A stretch of 64,000 bases of DNA from the NCBI GenBank assembly GCA_002835675.1, contig PIZR01000002.1:1093878-1157877 (forward strand), in the 5' to 3' direction. Positions 54,833 through 64,000 of the stretch are shown piece after piece. The first letter of the stretch is position 1, and every line of letters begins with the position of its first letter. This DNA is from Bacillus sp. BA3. Lineage in GTDB: Bacteria; Bacillota; Bacilli; Bacillales; DSM-1321. Both the position numbers and the translations under genes were made by a program. The notes under the pieces are model-generated. The model was not told where the DNA came from. It did not search any database and saw nothing but the letters and a program-made list of their open reading frames with translations.

Positions 54833-55822
54833 TTAGGTTGATTCTCTGATTTTAAGTTTGGTAGGCAATTTAATAACGTCTCGCTTTAATTTCAAATCAT
54901 TACTTAAATATTTTATCAATTCTATTACAGTGCGTTGTCCTAATTCCATAATTGGTATATCGATTGTGGTTATGGTGGGGGTTGTGACTTGGCAAATAGA
55001 TTGATTATCATAACCAACTATAGCTAGGTATTCCGGTATTTTATAGCCCAACATAGCTGCCTTTTTAATAATTCCTGCTGCGACCTGATCATTTCCAGTA
55101 AATAAAGCAGTAGGTTTTTCTTTTAATTTTAATATTTCATCACAAATACGGAATCCATCTTCAATATTAAATCCATGCCCAAATATCCAGTCTTCATTAT
55201 GTAGTAAATTATTATCTGCTAAAGCTTTTAAAAACCCCTCTTTTCTTTGAATCTGAGCCTGACTATAAGAAGTATCGTAGCAAAAACCTATCTTCCTATG
55301 GCCTTTTTTTATTAAATGATTAACAGCTTTGTATGTCGCTTCGAATTCATCATAACCAATAATTGGTATAGAGGCGGAATGATGGTATTCATTACACAGT
55401 AAAATTGGGCCGTATTTCAAATAAGGCTTGATTACATTCCATTCATTTTCTAACGCTCCTAAAATAACCCCATCTACTTCTCTATTCTTTAATTTTCCCA
55501 TAACATCTAATTCATTTTTCGCATCATAAAAGGTTTGAAAAATAAGAACTTTATAATCATTTTCCAAGGCTGCTAGGGATACTCCTTTAACCAATTGGGC
55601 AAAGAATGGATGATCGAAACTTGGGACTGATATTGCAATGGTTTGGGTTTTATTTGTCCTAAAATTCCGGGCTAGTGAACTTGGTGCATAATCAAGCTCT
55701 TCCATGACCTTTAAGATTTGTTCCCTTTTATCTTTCGATACATATGGATGATTATTTAAGACTCTGGATACCGTTGTTTTAGAGACATTACATATCATGG
55801 CTATCTCGCTAATTCTCGTCAT
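54833..55822 (-). CDS. ntdR: LacI-family regulator, NtdR-like
   Basis: A 329-residue LacI-type regulator: a helix-turn-helix at 1-22 (ISEIAMICNVSKTTVSRVLN), hinge and NHPYVSKDKREQILK, then a sugar-binding-type core. It resembles B. subtilis NtdR strongly in the regions I can recall (VDGVILGALENEW, AIVGYDNQSICQVTTPTITTI). NtdR activates the neotrehalosadiamine operon ntdABC in response to that sugar. It is divergent from an ntdB homologue, as in B. subtilis where it is divergent from ntdA. Confidence 0.82.
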   Translation of the reverse strand: MTRISEIAMICNVSKTTVSRVLNNHPYVSKDKREQILKVMEELDYAPSSLARNFRTNKTQTIAISVPSFDHPFFAQLVKGVSLAALENDYKVLIFQTFYDAKNELDVMGKLKNREVDGVILGALENEWNVIKPYLKYGPILLCNEYHHSASIPIIGYDEFEATYKAVNHLIKKGHRKIGFCYDTSYSQAQIQRKEGFLKALADNNLLHNEDWIFGHGFNIEDGFRICDEILKLKEKPTALFTGNDQVAAGIIKKAAMLGYKIPEYLAIVGYDNQSICQVTTPTITTIDIPIMELGQRTVIELIKYLSNDLKLKRDVIKLPTKLKIREST

Positions 55823-55963
55823 TTAATCCCATCCTTGTAATAAGTGGTTGACATGTTATCGATTTCAGAAGTTATTATTAAACCGTTCCTAATATATTAA
55901 CAAAATTTTACTGCTGAGTTGTATTTTTAAAAAGTTATATTTTTAGCTAATGGAGGGATTATT

Positions 55964-56812
55964 ATGTTATTGAATAAAAAGGGCGGGTTTCAGTTATTGC
56001 CAAAGGTTGATGACCCAAAATACATTGTATTCTGTGATTTTGATGAAACCTATTATCCTCACTCCATGAGTCACGAGAGACAGAAAGATTTATATGAACT
56101 TGAAAATTACTTAGAAGCAAAAAGTAATGATGAAGAACTTGTCTTTGGCTGGGTCACTGGGAGTAGTATCGAATCAATATTACATAAAATGGAACATGGT
56201 GGATTCAGATTTTTCCCCCATTTTATTGCAAGTGACTTAGGTACCGAAATCACCTATTTCTCAGAAAATAACTTTTTGGAAAATGATCCAGATTGGCATT
56301 CACAGATTAATATCGAAGAATTTAATAAACGGAAAGTCGATGAAATTTATAATGTTCTACTCAACGGCAATATACCATTGATTCCTCAGACTCAAATGGG
56401 AAGTTCACGCTATAAAAGAAATTATTATTATCAAATACAACATGAATCTGTCGACAAGAAGAACTTATCCACTATCCAGAGGGTTGCCAAAGAGTATGGG
56501 ATAGGGGTAAATATCAATCGTTGTAATCCCCTTGCCGGCGATCCTGAAGATAGTTATGATATAGACTTTATCCCATTAGGTACTGGTAAAAATGAGATTG
56601 TACGATTTATGCTAGATAAATTCGGGCTGAGTCGGGAGCATGCCTTTGCTTTCGGGGATAGCGGAAATGATTTGCTCATGTTAAAAAGTGTTAAACATGG
56701 CTACCTTGTAGGGAATGCAACTCAAGAAGCCAAGGAAGCTCATACTAAAATAGCGACAGGTACGTACTCTAAAGGAATATTAAGAACTTTGCAATCCATA
56801 ATTAATATTTAG
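55964..56812 (+). CDS. ntdB: Kanosamine-6-phosphate phosphatase-like HAD hydrolase
   Basis: A 282-residue HAD-IIB phosphatase, the length of B. subtilis NtdB and very similar in recalled parts. Motif I is CDFDETY; motif II is VTGSS; the cap has FPHFIASDLGTEITYFSE, INRCNPLAGDPEDSYD and the late Asp motif FGDSGND. NtdB removes phosphate from kanosamine 6-phosphate. GGAGGG precedes the ATG. The partner genes ntdA (aminotransferase) and ntdC (dehydrogenase) are absent; the next gene is on the other strand. Confidence 0.85.
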   Translation: MLLNKKGGFQLLPKVDDPKYIVFCDFDETYYPHSMSHERQKDLYELENYLEAKSNDEELVFGWVTGSSIESILHKMEHGGFRFFPHFIASDLGTEITYFSENNFLENDPDWHSQINIEEFNKRKVDEIYNVLLNGNIPLIPQTQMGSSRYKRNYYYQIQHESVDKKNLSTIQRVAKEYGIGVNINRCNPLAGDPEDSYDIDFIPLGTGKNEIVRFMLDKFGLSREHAFAFGDSGNDLLMLKSVKHGYLVGNATQEAKEAHTKIATGTYSKGILRTLQSIINI

Positions 56813-56887
56813 TATAAGTAATGAAAAAAGGCAGTTGGTGCACTCTTGCCACAGCTTTAACTTTCTGCTAACAGTATGGTTTCTATA

Positions 56888-57805
56888 TCAAGCAAACAAA
56901 TCATTCCATGTTTCTTTACCTGCAAGCTTATCTGCGGATATCCTGCTTGCTCTTTGGTATTTGTATAATGCCGTCTCGGTATTTTTTCCGAATTCTCCAT
57001 CAAGGGGCCCAGTGTTATATCCTTTCATATAGAGCGTTGCTTGCAGGAACCATGTGATATTGCAGCTAGCGCCTTTTTTTATGGTGACGATCACATTTTT
57101 GGTTTTAGGTCCCCATTTCCCATCGACAACAAGCTTTTTATTGAATTGCTTATTCAATTCCGTTTGGAAACCTATTATAAGGGCCGTTCGAGTTTTGGGA
57201 CCATAAAACCCATCACACTCAATATTCGTTTCATATCGGCCATTTAACGTTTGTTGAATCGAAATGATATGATTATCTCCTTTGCCGGTTTTCTGCATTT
57301 CCCTTTTTTCTAATTTGAAGGTAAGGCGGGGATCTTTTCCTGCTTGTAACTGTGTATATGATAACCCGCCTGTCATCTCCAAGTGGGGGTAATCCTTGAA
57401 TGAACTCCAATCGCCGCCCCATTTAAATCCTAAATCCTTACCTATGGCAGCCACTCGCTGCCATTTTGAATTAACTGTCCATATCGCTCTCCTGCCATCA
57501 TCACTCACTATGAAGAAGTCAATAGCCAGTCCATAATTATGATAGGATTGCCCAGGCTTAGCCTTCGTCACAATCGGTTTAGCTAGATTACTATAGTTTT
57601 TTCCTTTGTAGCTGTAAACTCGTCCTTGACCATAAAGGTTGGCTTGTTCTTCCAAAGAGCGATAACCTGCACTTATCTGTACCGTGATTCCTTCATTATA
57701 AGCACGTTCGACCATTTCCAATGCTGATGCCTTCACAACAGGATTCATCCCTTTGCCCATCTTTTTCACTGAACGATCCAATAATGTCCGTAATGCTACT
57801 TTCAC
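56888..57805 (-). CDS. Endolysin-like M15 L-alanyl-D-glutamate peptidase with PG-binding repeats
   Basis: A peptidase of about 305 residues. The catalytic domain (about 1-150) has SAGYRSLEEQANLYGQGR, SYHNYGLAIDF (zinc His/Asp) and KDYPHLEM, as in phage Ply500/CwlK-type endopeptidases. Two PG_binding_1-like repeats follow (IECDGFYGPKTRTAL and NTGPLDGEFGKNTETAL). There is no signal peptide, so it would need a holin or lysis to reach the wall. GTG at 57805 has GGAGG seven bases ahead. No other phage gene is near. Confidence 0.87.
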   Translation of the reverse strand: MKVALRTLLDRSVKKMGKGMNPVVKASALEMVERAYNEGITVQISAGYRSLEEQANLYGQGRVYSYKGKNYSNLAKPIVTKAKPGQSYHNYGLAIDFFIVSDDGRRAIWTVNSKWQRVAAIGKDLGFKWGGDWSSFKDYPHLEMTGGLSYTQLQAGKDPRLTFKLEKREMQKTGKGDNHIISIQQTLNGRYETNIECDGFYGPKTRTALIIGFQTELNKQFNKKLVVDGKWGPKTKNVIVTIKKGASCNITWFLQATLYMKGYNTGPLDGEFGKNTETALYKYQRASRISADKLAGKETWNDLFA

Positions 57806-57914
57806 TGTCATCCCTCCTTTTAAATTCCCATCAGACTCTATATAAGCCTTTTTGACGGAAAAGTAGCAGAGTTAGGAAAATATCTCATTTATTAGAGAAT
57901 AGAAGTAATATGTA

Positions 57915-58045
57915 AAAAACGTTCCAGCTGATTTCAGAAATCCGCTCTCTTTCCGCCGATTGTCTGCCAAGCCTCCTCGCCGGTAAACGGCTGCGGGGTT
58001 TCGGCTAGCCAGTTTTTCGGCAGGAGTGTCGCAATTTTCTTCTAT
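57915..58045 (-). repeat. Type 2 dispersed intergenic element, copy 2
   Basis: The minus strand reads CGACACTCCTGCCGAAAAAC, TGGCTAGCCGAAACCCCGCA, GAGGAGGCTTGGCAGAC and CGGCGGAAAGAGAGCGG. It matches the copy at 3.6 kb closely. The gap 57812-58536 holds this, a type 1 copy and a terminator; no gene. Confidence 0.75.
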
Positions 58046-58224
58046 CTATTGAGGGTTGCATCGGTATAGACTAGTAAAAAACATCAAGTTTACTTTTAAA
58101 ATCTTGGTTCGGGGCGAGTGCAATTCGATACTCCTTTTGCCGAAAAATTGATGGAACCGCCAGACTGTAGACGAATGGAGAGAAGTGCCAGTTTCCCTAC
58201 AATATTCCTTAAAAAAGAAGTCCA

Positions 58225-58362
58225 GTTGATTGGAACGGAAGGTTCGAGACTCCTGCGGGAAAAGCGCGTCCAAGGGAGACCCCACAGGCGCGAAGCGTCG
58301 AGGAGTCTCCCGGACAGCCCGCGGAAAGCGAGTGCCTGGAGTGGAAATCCATTACAAATACC
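58225..58362 (+). repeat. Type 1 dispersed intergenic element, near complete
   Basis: Contains GAGACTCCTGCGGGAAAAGC, GGGAGACCCCACAGGCGC, GAGGAGTCTCCCGGACAGCC and GCGGAAAGCGAGTGCCTGG. The tail differs (GGAAATCCATTACAAATACC). It follows a reversed type 2 element, the same order as at 3.6-3.8 kb, and the end (TTCCGCCGACTGTCTGCCAA) carries type 2 sequence again. Confidence 0.75.
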
Positions 58363-58463
58363 CTCTTTCAGAAACCCCCTCCCTTTCCGCCGACTGTCTG
58401 CCAAGTATTGATAACTGAGGTTAAAAGGCCTTTCGTTCCTTCATTATTGATAGGGAATTCCAC

Positions 58464-58512
58464 AAAAAAAATTAGACTGCTTCCGTTCGCGAATGAAAGC
58501 AGTCTAATCATG
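58464..58512 (-). terminator. Terminator of the sco operon
   Basis: On the minus strand ATTAGACTGCTTTCATTCG pairs with GAACGGAAGCAGTCTAAT and is followed by eight T, just after scoB. Confidence 0.92.
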
Positions 58513-58536
58513 TATTATTTTATTATTCTCTTTAAC

Positions 58537-59184
58537 TTACGCTTTAATTTCAATAGAGGGGCTAACTGTAAAGTCGGCCTCTGTTTTGCTTTTCACTTCA
58601 TCAAGTGTTACGCCATTTTGCAGTTCAATCAATTCCATGCCAGCTTCTGTAAATTGAAAAACAGCCAGTTCGGTAATCAGGCAATGGACGACTTTTTCTC
58701 CCGTCAATGGCAATGTACAGCTTTTTTTCACTTTGGATTCCCCATGCTTGTTCACATGGTCCATGATGACAACAATACGTTTTGCGCCTTGGACGAGGTC
58801 CATCGCTCCTCCCATTCCTTTTACCATCTTCCCTGGAATCATCCAGTTTGCCAAGTCCCCATTTTCGGAAACTTCCATCCCGCCTAAAATGGCTAGATCG
58901 ATGTGTCCGCCGCGAATCATTGCAAACGATTCAGCGCTATCAAAAAATGATGCCCCTGCTTTTGCGGTTACTGTTTCTTTTCCTGCATTGATCAAATCCG
59001 GATCGACTTCATCCTTTTGTGGATAAGGGCCGATTCCCAGTAAGCCATTTTCCGATTGAAGCATGACATTAAAGTCATTCGGGATCATGTTGGCAATCAA
59101 GGTCGGCATTCCAATCCCTAAATTTACACACATACCGTCTTGGATTTCTTTAACGGCCCGTTCTAAGATTAGTTGTCTAGTCAT
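58537..59184 (-). CDS. scoB: Succinyl-CoA:3-oxoacid CoA-transferase subunit B
   Basis: A 215-residue beta subunit. The catalytic Glu lies in [35 protein letters not shown] is also typical. With ScoA it converts acetoacetate and succinyl-CoA to acetoacetyl-CoA and succinate. It is 17 bases downstream of scoA, with AAGGAGGAG before the ATG. Confidence 0.92.
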   Translation of the reverse strand: MTRQLILERAVKEIQDGMCVNLGIGMPTLIANMIPNDFNVMLQSENGLLGIGPYPQKDEVDPDLINAGKETVTAKAGASFFDSAESFAMIRGGHIDLAILGGMEVSENGDLANWMIPGKMVKGMGGAMDLVQGAKRIVVIMDHVNKHGESKVKKSCTLPLTGEKVVHCLITELAVFQFTEAGMELIELQNGVTLDEVKSKTEADFTVSPSIEIKA

Positions 59185-59201
59185 TCGATACTCCTCCTTT
59201 T

Positions 59202-59897
59202 TTATGCGTTAGCAGTTGTAAGTCTTTCAATTCGTTTTTCATAGTCATTCCCTACAAGCACTTTCTGTACATAAACTCCTGAAGTATGAATTTCATCCGG
59301 ATCGAGCTCCCCTGTGCCCACAAGCTCCTCCACTTCGACAAGCGTGACTTTCCCTGCGGTGGCAACGACAGGATTAAAATTCCTTGCCGTTTTCCGATAT
59401 ACAAGATTACCGAAATGATCTGCTTTCCAGGATTTTACAAAGGCAAAATCTCCGACTATTCCTTTTTCCATAATGTATGTGCGGCCATCAAACTCTTTAT
59501 GTTCTTTACCTTTTGCCACTTCCGTCCCTACTCCTGTAGCTGTATAAAAGGCAGGAATTCCCGCTCCGCCCGCTCTTAAACGCTCGGCCAGCGTTCCTTG
59601 GGGAACTAGCTCGACCTCCAGCTCGCCACTTAAAAATTGCTGTTCAAATAACTTATTTTCCCCTACATAAGAAGCGATCATTTTTTTGATTTGTTTGTTT
59701 TCAAGCAAAAGACCTAGACCCCAATCGTCGACTCCACAATTATTGCTGACAATCGTCAAATCCTTTACACCTTTGTTACGCAAAGCAATGATCAGTTTTT
59801 CTGGAATTCCGCTTAATCCGAACCCGCCAACGATAATGGTTGCTCCATCCTCGATTTGTTGAATAGCGCTATCAAAAGATGTTAATATTTTACTCAT
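59202..59897 (-). CDS. scoA: Succinyl-CoA:3-oxoacid CoA-transferase subunit A
   Basis: A 231-residue alpha subunit with [13 protein letters not shown] near the N terminus, [20 protein letters not shown] and [20 protein letters not shown]. It is the partner of ScoB. GGAGATGATGGAAA precedes the ATG. Gene order permease-scoA-scoB matches B. subtilis yxjC-yxjD-yxjE. Confidence 0.92.
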   Translation of the reverse strand: MSKILTSFDSAIQQIEDGATIIVGGFGLSGIPEKLIIALRNKGVKDLTIVSNNCGVDDWGLGLLLENKQIKKMIASYVGENKLFEQQFLSGELEVELVPQGTLAERLRAGGAGIPAFYTATGVGTEVAKGKEHKEFDGRTYIMEKGIVGDFAFVKSWKADHFGNLVYRKTARNFNPVVATAGKVTLVEVEELVGTGELDPDEIHTSGVYVQKVLVGNDYEKRIERLTTANA

Positions 59898-59929
59898 TTT
59901 CCATCATCTCCATTCTAAATACTATTCTA

Positions 59930-61315
59930 TTAAATAAACAGTGAAGTTGCAAAAGCAATGATGAACACGGTCACTGTTTTCAAAACCGTAATCGCAAAGA
60001 TATCCTTGTAAGATTGACGATGTGTCAGTCCAGTAATGGCAAGTAAGGTAATGACGGCACCATTATGCGGCAGTGTATCCATTCCGCCAGATGCCATGGA
60101 TGCAATTCGATGCAGCATTTCCGGGGTGATTCCGACACTTTGGGCCACCTGCAAATAGTGACCTCCCATTACTTCCAACGCAATCGAAAGTCCACCAGAT
60201 GCAGATCCGGTAATCCCTGCCAGCACATTGACGGCAATAGCTTCGGATACAAGTGGATTACCGCTTGCATTGAACACCCAGTTTTGAATGACCGAGAATC
60301 CAGGTAGCGTTTTCACAACATTCCCAAAACCAACTTCAGAAGCGGTATTGAATATCGCAAGCAATGATCCCATTGCCGCAGCTGTTAATCCACTTGCCAA
60401 TTTGACCTTGATGCGTCCAACATTCAGAAGCATCGCTGCAATGATACCGATTGTCAGTGCCACAATCAAAGACCAGGATGAAGTGACAGTGCTTACATCC
60501 GCAATGTTGAAAGTTTCCTTCAACATCGATGCATCATACCAGTGCTTAACCGAAATGGCACTGCGGCTGAAAGCAAAATTAAATGCTACGACAAGGATGA
60601 GCGGTACGATGGACAGCCAAAAGTTAGGCAGGTTTTGCTGTTCTGCACTTTCTGGCTCATTAATATGTCCTTCCCCGTATCCTTCACCATTTGCCAACGC
60701 TTGTTTACGGCGACGCTCTAACCAGATCATTCCTCCTGTAAATACCATGATCGCGCCAATAATCCCCATTACTGGAGCTGCATACGTATCTGTTCCGAAA
60801 TAATTCGTTGGAATGATATTTTGAATCTGAGGTGTTCCAGGAAGGGCATCCATCGTATAAGTGAAAGCGCCTAATGCAATCGTTCCCGGCAATAATCTTT
60901 TTGGAATGTCTGCTTCTTTAAAAATTGCCGCTGCGAATGGATAAACGGCGAATGCCACTACAAACAATGAAACCCCGCCATATGTCAGCGCCGAACACGC
61001 CAGCACTACAGCAAGAATGGCCTGCTTTGAGCCTAGTGATTTTACGATGGTCTTGGCGATGGATGCAGCTGCACCGCTCATCTCCATGACTTTTCCAAAT
61101 ACGGCCCCTAATAAAAATATCGGGAAAAACGCTTTTATATAGTTAGCCGCAAACGTCATATATGTCTCTGTGTAACTCGGCAGCAAGTGTCCACCGGATA
61201 AGATGACCGCCAGTAAAGTAACAACCGGCGCTATGATAATGACCGGATAGCCCCGGTAGGCTAAAAAGATTAAAAGTCCCAGCGCCACAACAATGGCTAA
61301 AATTTGAATCACCAA
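59930..61315 (-). CDS. GntP-family permease (YxjC-like; hydroxybutyrate/acetoacetate)
   Basis: A 461-residue, about 12-TM permease of the GntP/CitMHS ion-transporter group. Landmarks: IFLLGAVFGKVMEMSGAA, GSKQAILAVVLACSALTYGG, DALPGTPQIQNIIPTNYFGT, GSASGGLSIALEVMGG and SGGMDTLPHNGAVITLL. Beside scoAB it is inferred to take up 3-hydroxybutyrate or acetoacetate. The start is TTG (61315) or the following GTG, with GGGGGA six to nine bases upstream. It is the first gene after the sigma-54 promoter. Confidence 0.88.
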   Translation of the reverse strand: MVIQILAIVVALGLLIFLAYRGYPVIIIAPVVTLLAVILSGGHLLPSYTETYMTFAANYIKAFFPIFLLGAVFGKVMEMSGAAASIAKTIVKSLGSKQAILAVVLACSALTYGGVSLFVVAFAVYPFAAAIFKEADIPKRLLPGTIALGAFTYTMDALPGTPQIQNIIPTNYFGTDTYAAPVMGIIGAIMVFTGGMIWLERRRKQALANGEGYGEGHINEPESAEQQNLPNFWLSIVPLILVVAFNFAFSRSAISVKHWYDASMLKETFNIADVSTVTSSWSLIVALTIGIIAAMLLNVGRIKVKLASGLTAAAMGSLLAIFNTASEVGFGNVVKTLPGFSVIQNWVFNASGNPLVSEAIAVNVLAGITGSASGGLSIALEVMGGHYLQVAQSVGITPEMLHRIASMASGGMDTLPHNGAVITLLAITGLTHRQSYKDIFAITVLKTVTVFIIAFATSLFI

Positions 61316-61565
61316 CTCAATTCCCCCTTTTCTCCCCTTGCCCCAAAATTATTTCGGCAGCATTTAAATAGAACTATTAATCTCCTAAATTCCACATTTT
61401 TAATCTTTCCGCTTTTACCATCCAAGCCTGCCTTCCCCAAGTAAGGCTGAATGGTCTTCCAATTTTTGAGAACGCTTTCAACAATTTGCTGAATTACGAA
61501 ATCCCTTTTCATTTTACGTGAAAAAACAGTATAAAATGACAGATAGGCCATTCACTAAGTAATTA

Positions 61566-61582
61566 TGCAATTATTGTGCCAA
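61566..61582 (-). promoter_or_regulatory. Sigma-54 (-24/-12) promoter of the permease-scoAB operon
   Basis: TGGCACAATAATTGCA on the minus strand is a perfect match to TGGCAC-N5-TTGCA. GG and GC are 10 bases apart. Transcription should begin near 61556, giving a leader of about 240 bases. Confidence 0.92.
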
Positions 61583-61704
61583 CTTTAATGCAATGAAAAA
61601 TCTCATCTTTAAAGCCTTTTCCAACAGTTTATTTCCCTTTTAAGAGCTAAAGTCCCTTAAAACTGTCAAGGTTTCAGTACACCTAAGTATAAACTTTAAA
61701 AAAG

Positions 61705-61779
61705 TGTAAGACTTTTCTTACAACTTTCAAATTTTCTCTCGTTTTATGTACGGATTTCCTAACACACGCAAATATTTGC
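61705..61779. promoter_or_regulatory. Candidate activator sites of the sco operon
   Basis: TGTAAGACTTTTCTTACA (61705-61722) is a 6-6-6 inverted repeat and GCAAATATTTGC (61768-61779) a perfect palindrome. They lie about 125 and 190 bases upstream of the -24 box, within the enhancer range. The rest of 61316-61872 shows only the promoter and a terminator. Confidence 0.45.
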
Positions 61780-61833
61780 TAGTGAAAAATATCTACAAAT
61801 GTGTATCTATTCTTAAGAGGGGGTTAAAAAGTA

Positions 61834-61866
61834 TAAAAAAAGTGCCCTTGGGCTAAAGGGCACTTT
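61834..61866 (-). terminator. Terminator of the second sigma-54 activator gene
   Basis: AAGTGCCCTT and AAGGGCACTT pair across TAGCCC on the minus strand, then seven T. Confidence 0.9.
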
Positions 61867-61872
61867 CTGCAG

Positions 61873-63543
61873 TCATAAACCATATTTATTCATTTTTTCA
61901 TACAGCGTTGTTCGACTAACTCCGAGTCTCTTTGCCGTTTCTGATTTATTGCCTGAGGTCATTTCCAAGCATGAAACGATTGCAGCCCGTTCCGTTTCAT
62001 CCATTACTTCAGCTAAGGTACGGATCGATACTGATTCTTTATGACCCGTTATTTCTTTAGGGAGATGCTTGGAACGTATCATTTCCCCTTCTTCAACAAT
62101 ATTCATTGCGCGTTCAATGATATTCTCCAACTCACGAATATTCCCCGGCCATTTATAAAGACGAAGCAGCCGTAATGCTTGATCACTCATTCCCATTACG
62201 CGTTTTTTCATAAGGTTCTGATACTTTTCAACAAAATGATTTCCCAGTATTTCAATGTCCTCCGGTCGCTCCCTTAAGGAAGGAACCTGGATTTGCAAGA
62301 CCTTCAACCGGTAATACATATCAAGCCGGAATTCCCCTTTCGAGACCATTTCCTCCAGATTACGGTTCGTTGCAGCGATTACCCGTACATCAATCGGAAT
62401 ACTTCCCGTAGAACCTACTCTCTCAATCTCTTTTTCTTGTAAAACACGGAGCAGCTTCACCTGCATATGCAGTGGCAGCTCACCAATTTCATCGAGAAAA
62501 ATCGTTCCGCCTTCAGCCGCTTCGAACTTACCTGCTTTTCCGCCTTTTTTTGCACCAGTGAAAGAACCCTCTTCATAACCAAAAAGCTCTGACTCCAGCA
62601 GCTCTGCCGGGATGGCGGCACAGTTCACTTTGACAAACACGCCCATGGCCCGTCTGCTATCATTATGAATGGAATGGGCAAACAGCTCCTTACCTGTTCC
62701 GCTTTCGCCCAAAATCAACACATTCGAGTCGCTTTTAGCTGCAATTTTGGCTTGACCTTTCACTTCCATGAAAGCAGGACTTCTTCCCATCAAATGATCA
62801 AACGTATATGAGGCCTTATTTCTCTCGCGAAAATCGCCTTTGTACTTTTTCAGCTCTACTTCAAGTGAATTTATCCGCTTGGAAAGAGCGGTAAATTGCC
62901 CGACATTCTTAAAAAGGATCTTTCCGACCGCTCCTATTAATTTATCTTGTTTCCGTATCGGGGAGCGGGTCGCAATAATATAATTATCTTTAATTTTTTG
63001 TAATTCAGCGACCTCTTGCTTGCCAGTTTTGGCGACCACATGCATACGAGTGTTTTCAATGACCTCCGTTACATGTTTCCCTATCGAGCTTTCCTGATCG
63101 ACCCCAAGAAAATCCGCATAAGCGTGGCTCAGCATTTGGACATACCCTTCCGTATCAACCATCACCAAGCCATCATAAGCAAACTCGATAATATCCTTAA
63201 ACAGAAGTTCTTCATGATTATCGATATTAAGAAAATCACTTTTATTATTTGTAAACAATAGGAGGTAAATCTGATACTCCTCATCACCCATTTGAATGAT
63301 GGCTTTTCTGATAATCCCATTATTATCATTCAAGCGGATCGGAGTATTTACAGCTGGTACAAGGTTTTTTTCTAAAATCAATTTTATTTGCATCTCAAAT
63401 TGATTCTCAGCAAAAGCCTCAGATAATACGCGATTGCTTAGAACGATTTCTTTTTCGTTTTTCGTCACCAAAACACCAAAAGGCAATTCTTCCAATATCG
63501 CTTTCACTAATTCCAATTGAATAGTTTCATTATCGCTGACCAT
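61873..63543 (-). CDS. Sigma-54-dependent activator (PAS, AAA+, Fis), sco operon
   Basis: A sigma-54 activator of about 556 residues. It has one or two PAS-like sensor segments (about 10-100 and 125-230) and a coiled linker. The AAA+ domain has Walker A GESGTGKELFAHSIH and Walker B GTIFLDEIGELP. The sigma-contact loop reads GSFTGA instead of the usual GAFTGA. The Fis domain has SGNKSETAKRLGVSRTTLYE. AAGGAG eight bases before ATG 63543 sets the start; the frame opens further up and would overlap the thiolase. It likely activates the promoter at 61566-61582. Confidence 0.9.
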   Translation of the reverse strand: MVSDNETIQLELVKAILEELPFGVLVTKNEKEIVLSNRVLSEAFAENQFEMQIKLILEKNLVPAVNTPIRLNDNNGIIRKAIIQMGDEEYQIYLLLFTNNKSDFLNIDNHEELLFKDIIEFAYDGLVMVDTEGYVQMLSHAYADFLGVDQESSIGKHVTEVIENTRMHVVAKTGKQEVAELQKIKDNYIIATRSPIRKQDKLIGAVGKILFKNVGQFTALSKRINSLEVELKKYKGDFRERNKASYTFDHLMGRSPAFMEVKGQAKIAAKSDSNVLILGESGTGKELFAHSIHNDSRRAMGVFVKVNCAAIPAELLESELFGYEEGSFTGAKKGGKAGKFEAAEGGTIFLDEIGELPLHMQVKLLRVLQEKEIERVGSTGSIPIDVRVIAATNRNLEEMVSKGEFRLDMYYRLKVLQIQVPSLRERPEDIEILGNHFVEKYQNLMKKRVMGMSDQALRLLRLYKWPGNIRELENIIERAMNIVEEGEMIRSKHLPKEITGHKESVSIRTLAEVMDETERAAIVSCLEMTSGNKSETAKRLGVSRTTLYEKMNKYGL

Positions 63544-63607
63544 TCCTATTCTCCTTAACCCGTCTGAAGTTTCCTCCATTATATCATAGGAAAATGAGGC
63601 CAATTCA

Positions 63608-64000
<393 letters not shown>

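Noticed and set aside
58046..58418. Several overlapping frames of 60-100 codons
   Set aside because: They are translations of type 1 and type 2 repeats and have no start signals.
61309..61551. 80-codon frame just after the sigma-54 promoter
   Set aside because: It starts about five bases after the predicted transcript start, has no ribosome site and runs into the permease gene; it is better read as the leader.

Overview
The window looks like chromosomal DNA of a low-GC Bacillaceae species, most likely Peribacillus (the former Bacillus simplex group). This rests on Bacillus-type strong AGGAGG ribosome sites with TTG/GTG starts, many T-tailed hairpin terminators, tandem T-box leaders, and genes that closely resemble B. 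subtilis ycbC-H, yodO-T, thrZ, fbpA/fbpB, ntdR/ntdB, yxjC-E and RNase J. The species is an inference; no rRNA or other marker is present. No tRNA, insertion sequence or CRISPR array was seen.

Layout. 1-12.8 kb: an accessory stretch with a partial secreted peptidoglycan-binding protein, small membrane proteins, an alpha/beta hydrolase, a Fur-controlled flavodoxin-fbpA-fbpB operon, a DsbA-like protein, an RND efflux pump, a polysaccharide deacetylase and a GNAT protein. 12.8-20.8 kb: a complete D-glucarate/galactarate catabolic cluster (garD, gucD, kdgD facing gudP, gudD, gudR) around a divergent promoter region. 21-37 kb: regulator/transporter pairs (SDR with TetR, LysR with YhgE-like, DHA2 exporter with TetR), an extra RNase J, an amino acid permease, two LysE-type exporters, an MFS protein and AsnA. 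37-41 kb: a glycine-rich protein and thrZ behind three tandem T-box leaders. 42-54 kb: a ten-gene lysine degradation operon (kamA, yokU, ablB, ferredoxin, yodT, yodS, yodR, thiolase, yodQ, lysP) with a sigma-54 promoter and an adjacent sigma-54 activator. 54.8-57.8 kb: an ntdR-ntdB pair without ntdA or ntdC, and an endolysin-like peptidase. 58.5-64 kb: a second sigma-54 system, with a GntP-type permease, scoA, scoB, an activator and a truncated thiolase.

How the genes work together. The lysine operon can be read as a full route: uptake (LysP), conversion to beta-lysine (KamA, probably reduced by the operon's ferredoxin), N-acetylation (AblB), transamination (YodT), CoA transfer (YodR/YodS), thiolysis (thiolase) and deacetylation (YodQ). 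The expected products are acetyl-CoA and 4-aminobutyrate. The second sigma-54 unit should import 3-hydroxybutyrate or acetoacetate and activate it with succinyl-CoA. The two units share a plan: activator upstream, perfectly spaced -24/-12 promoter, CoA-transferase and thiolase. The glucarate cluster makes 2-oxoglutarate from glucarate or galactarate, and both of its divergent promoters carry the same candidate operator across the -10 box.

Intergenic DNA is unusually rich in repeats. There are two related GC-rich dispersed elements (about 110-150 bp) and five short tandem arrays with a 20-21 bp period, most lying directly after gene ends. All functional calls come from reading the sequence and recalled family knowledge; no database search was run.
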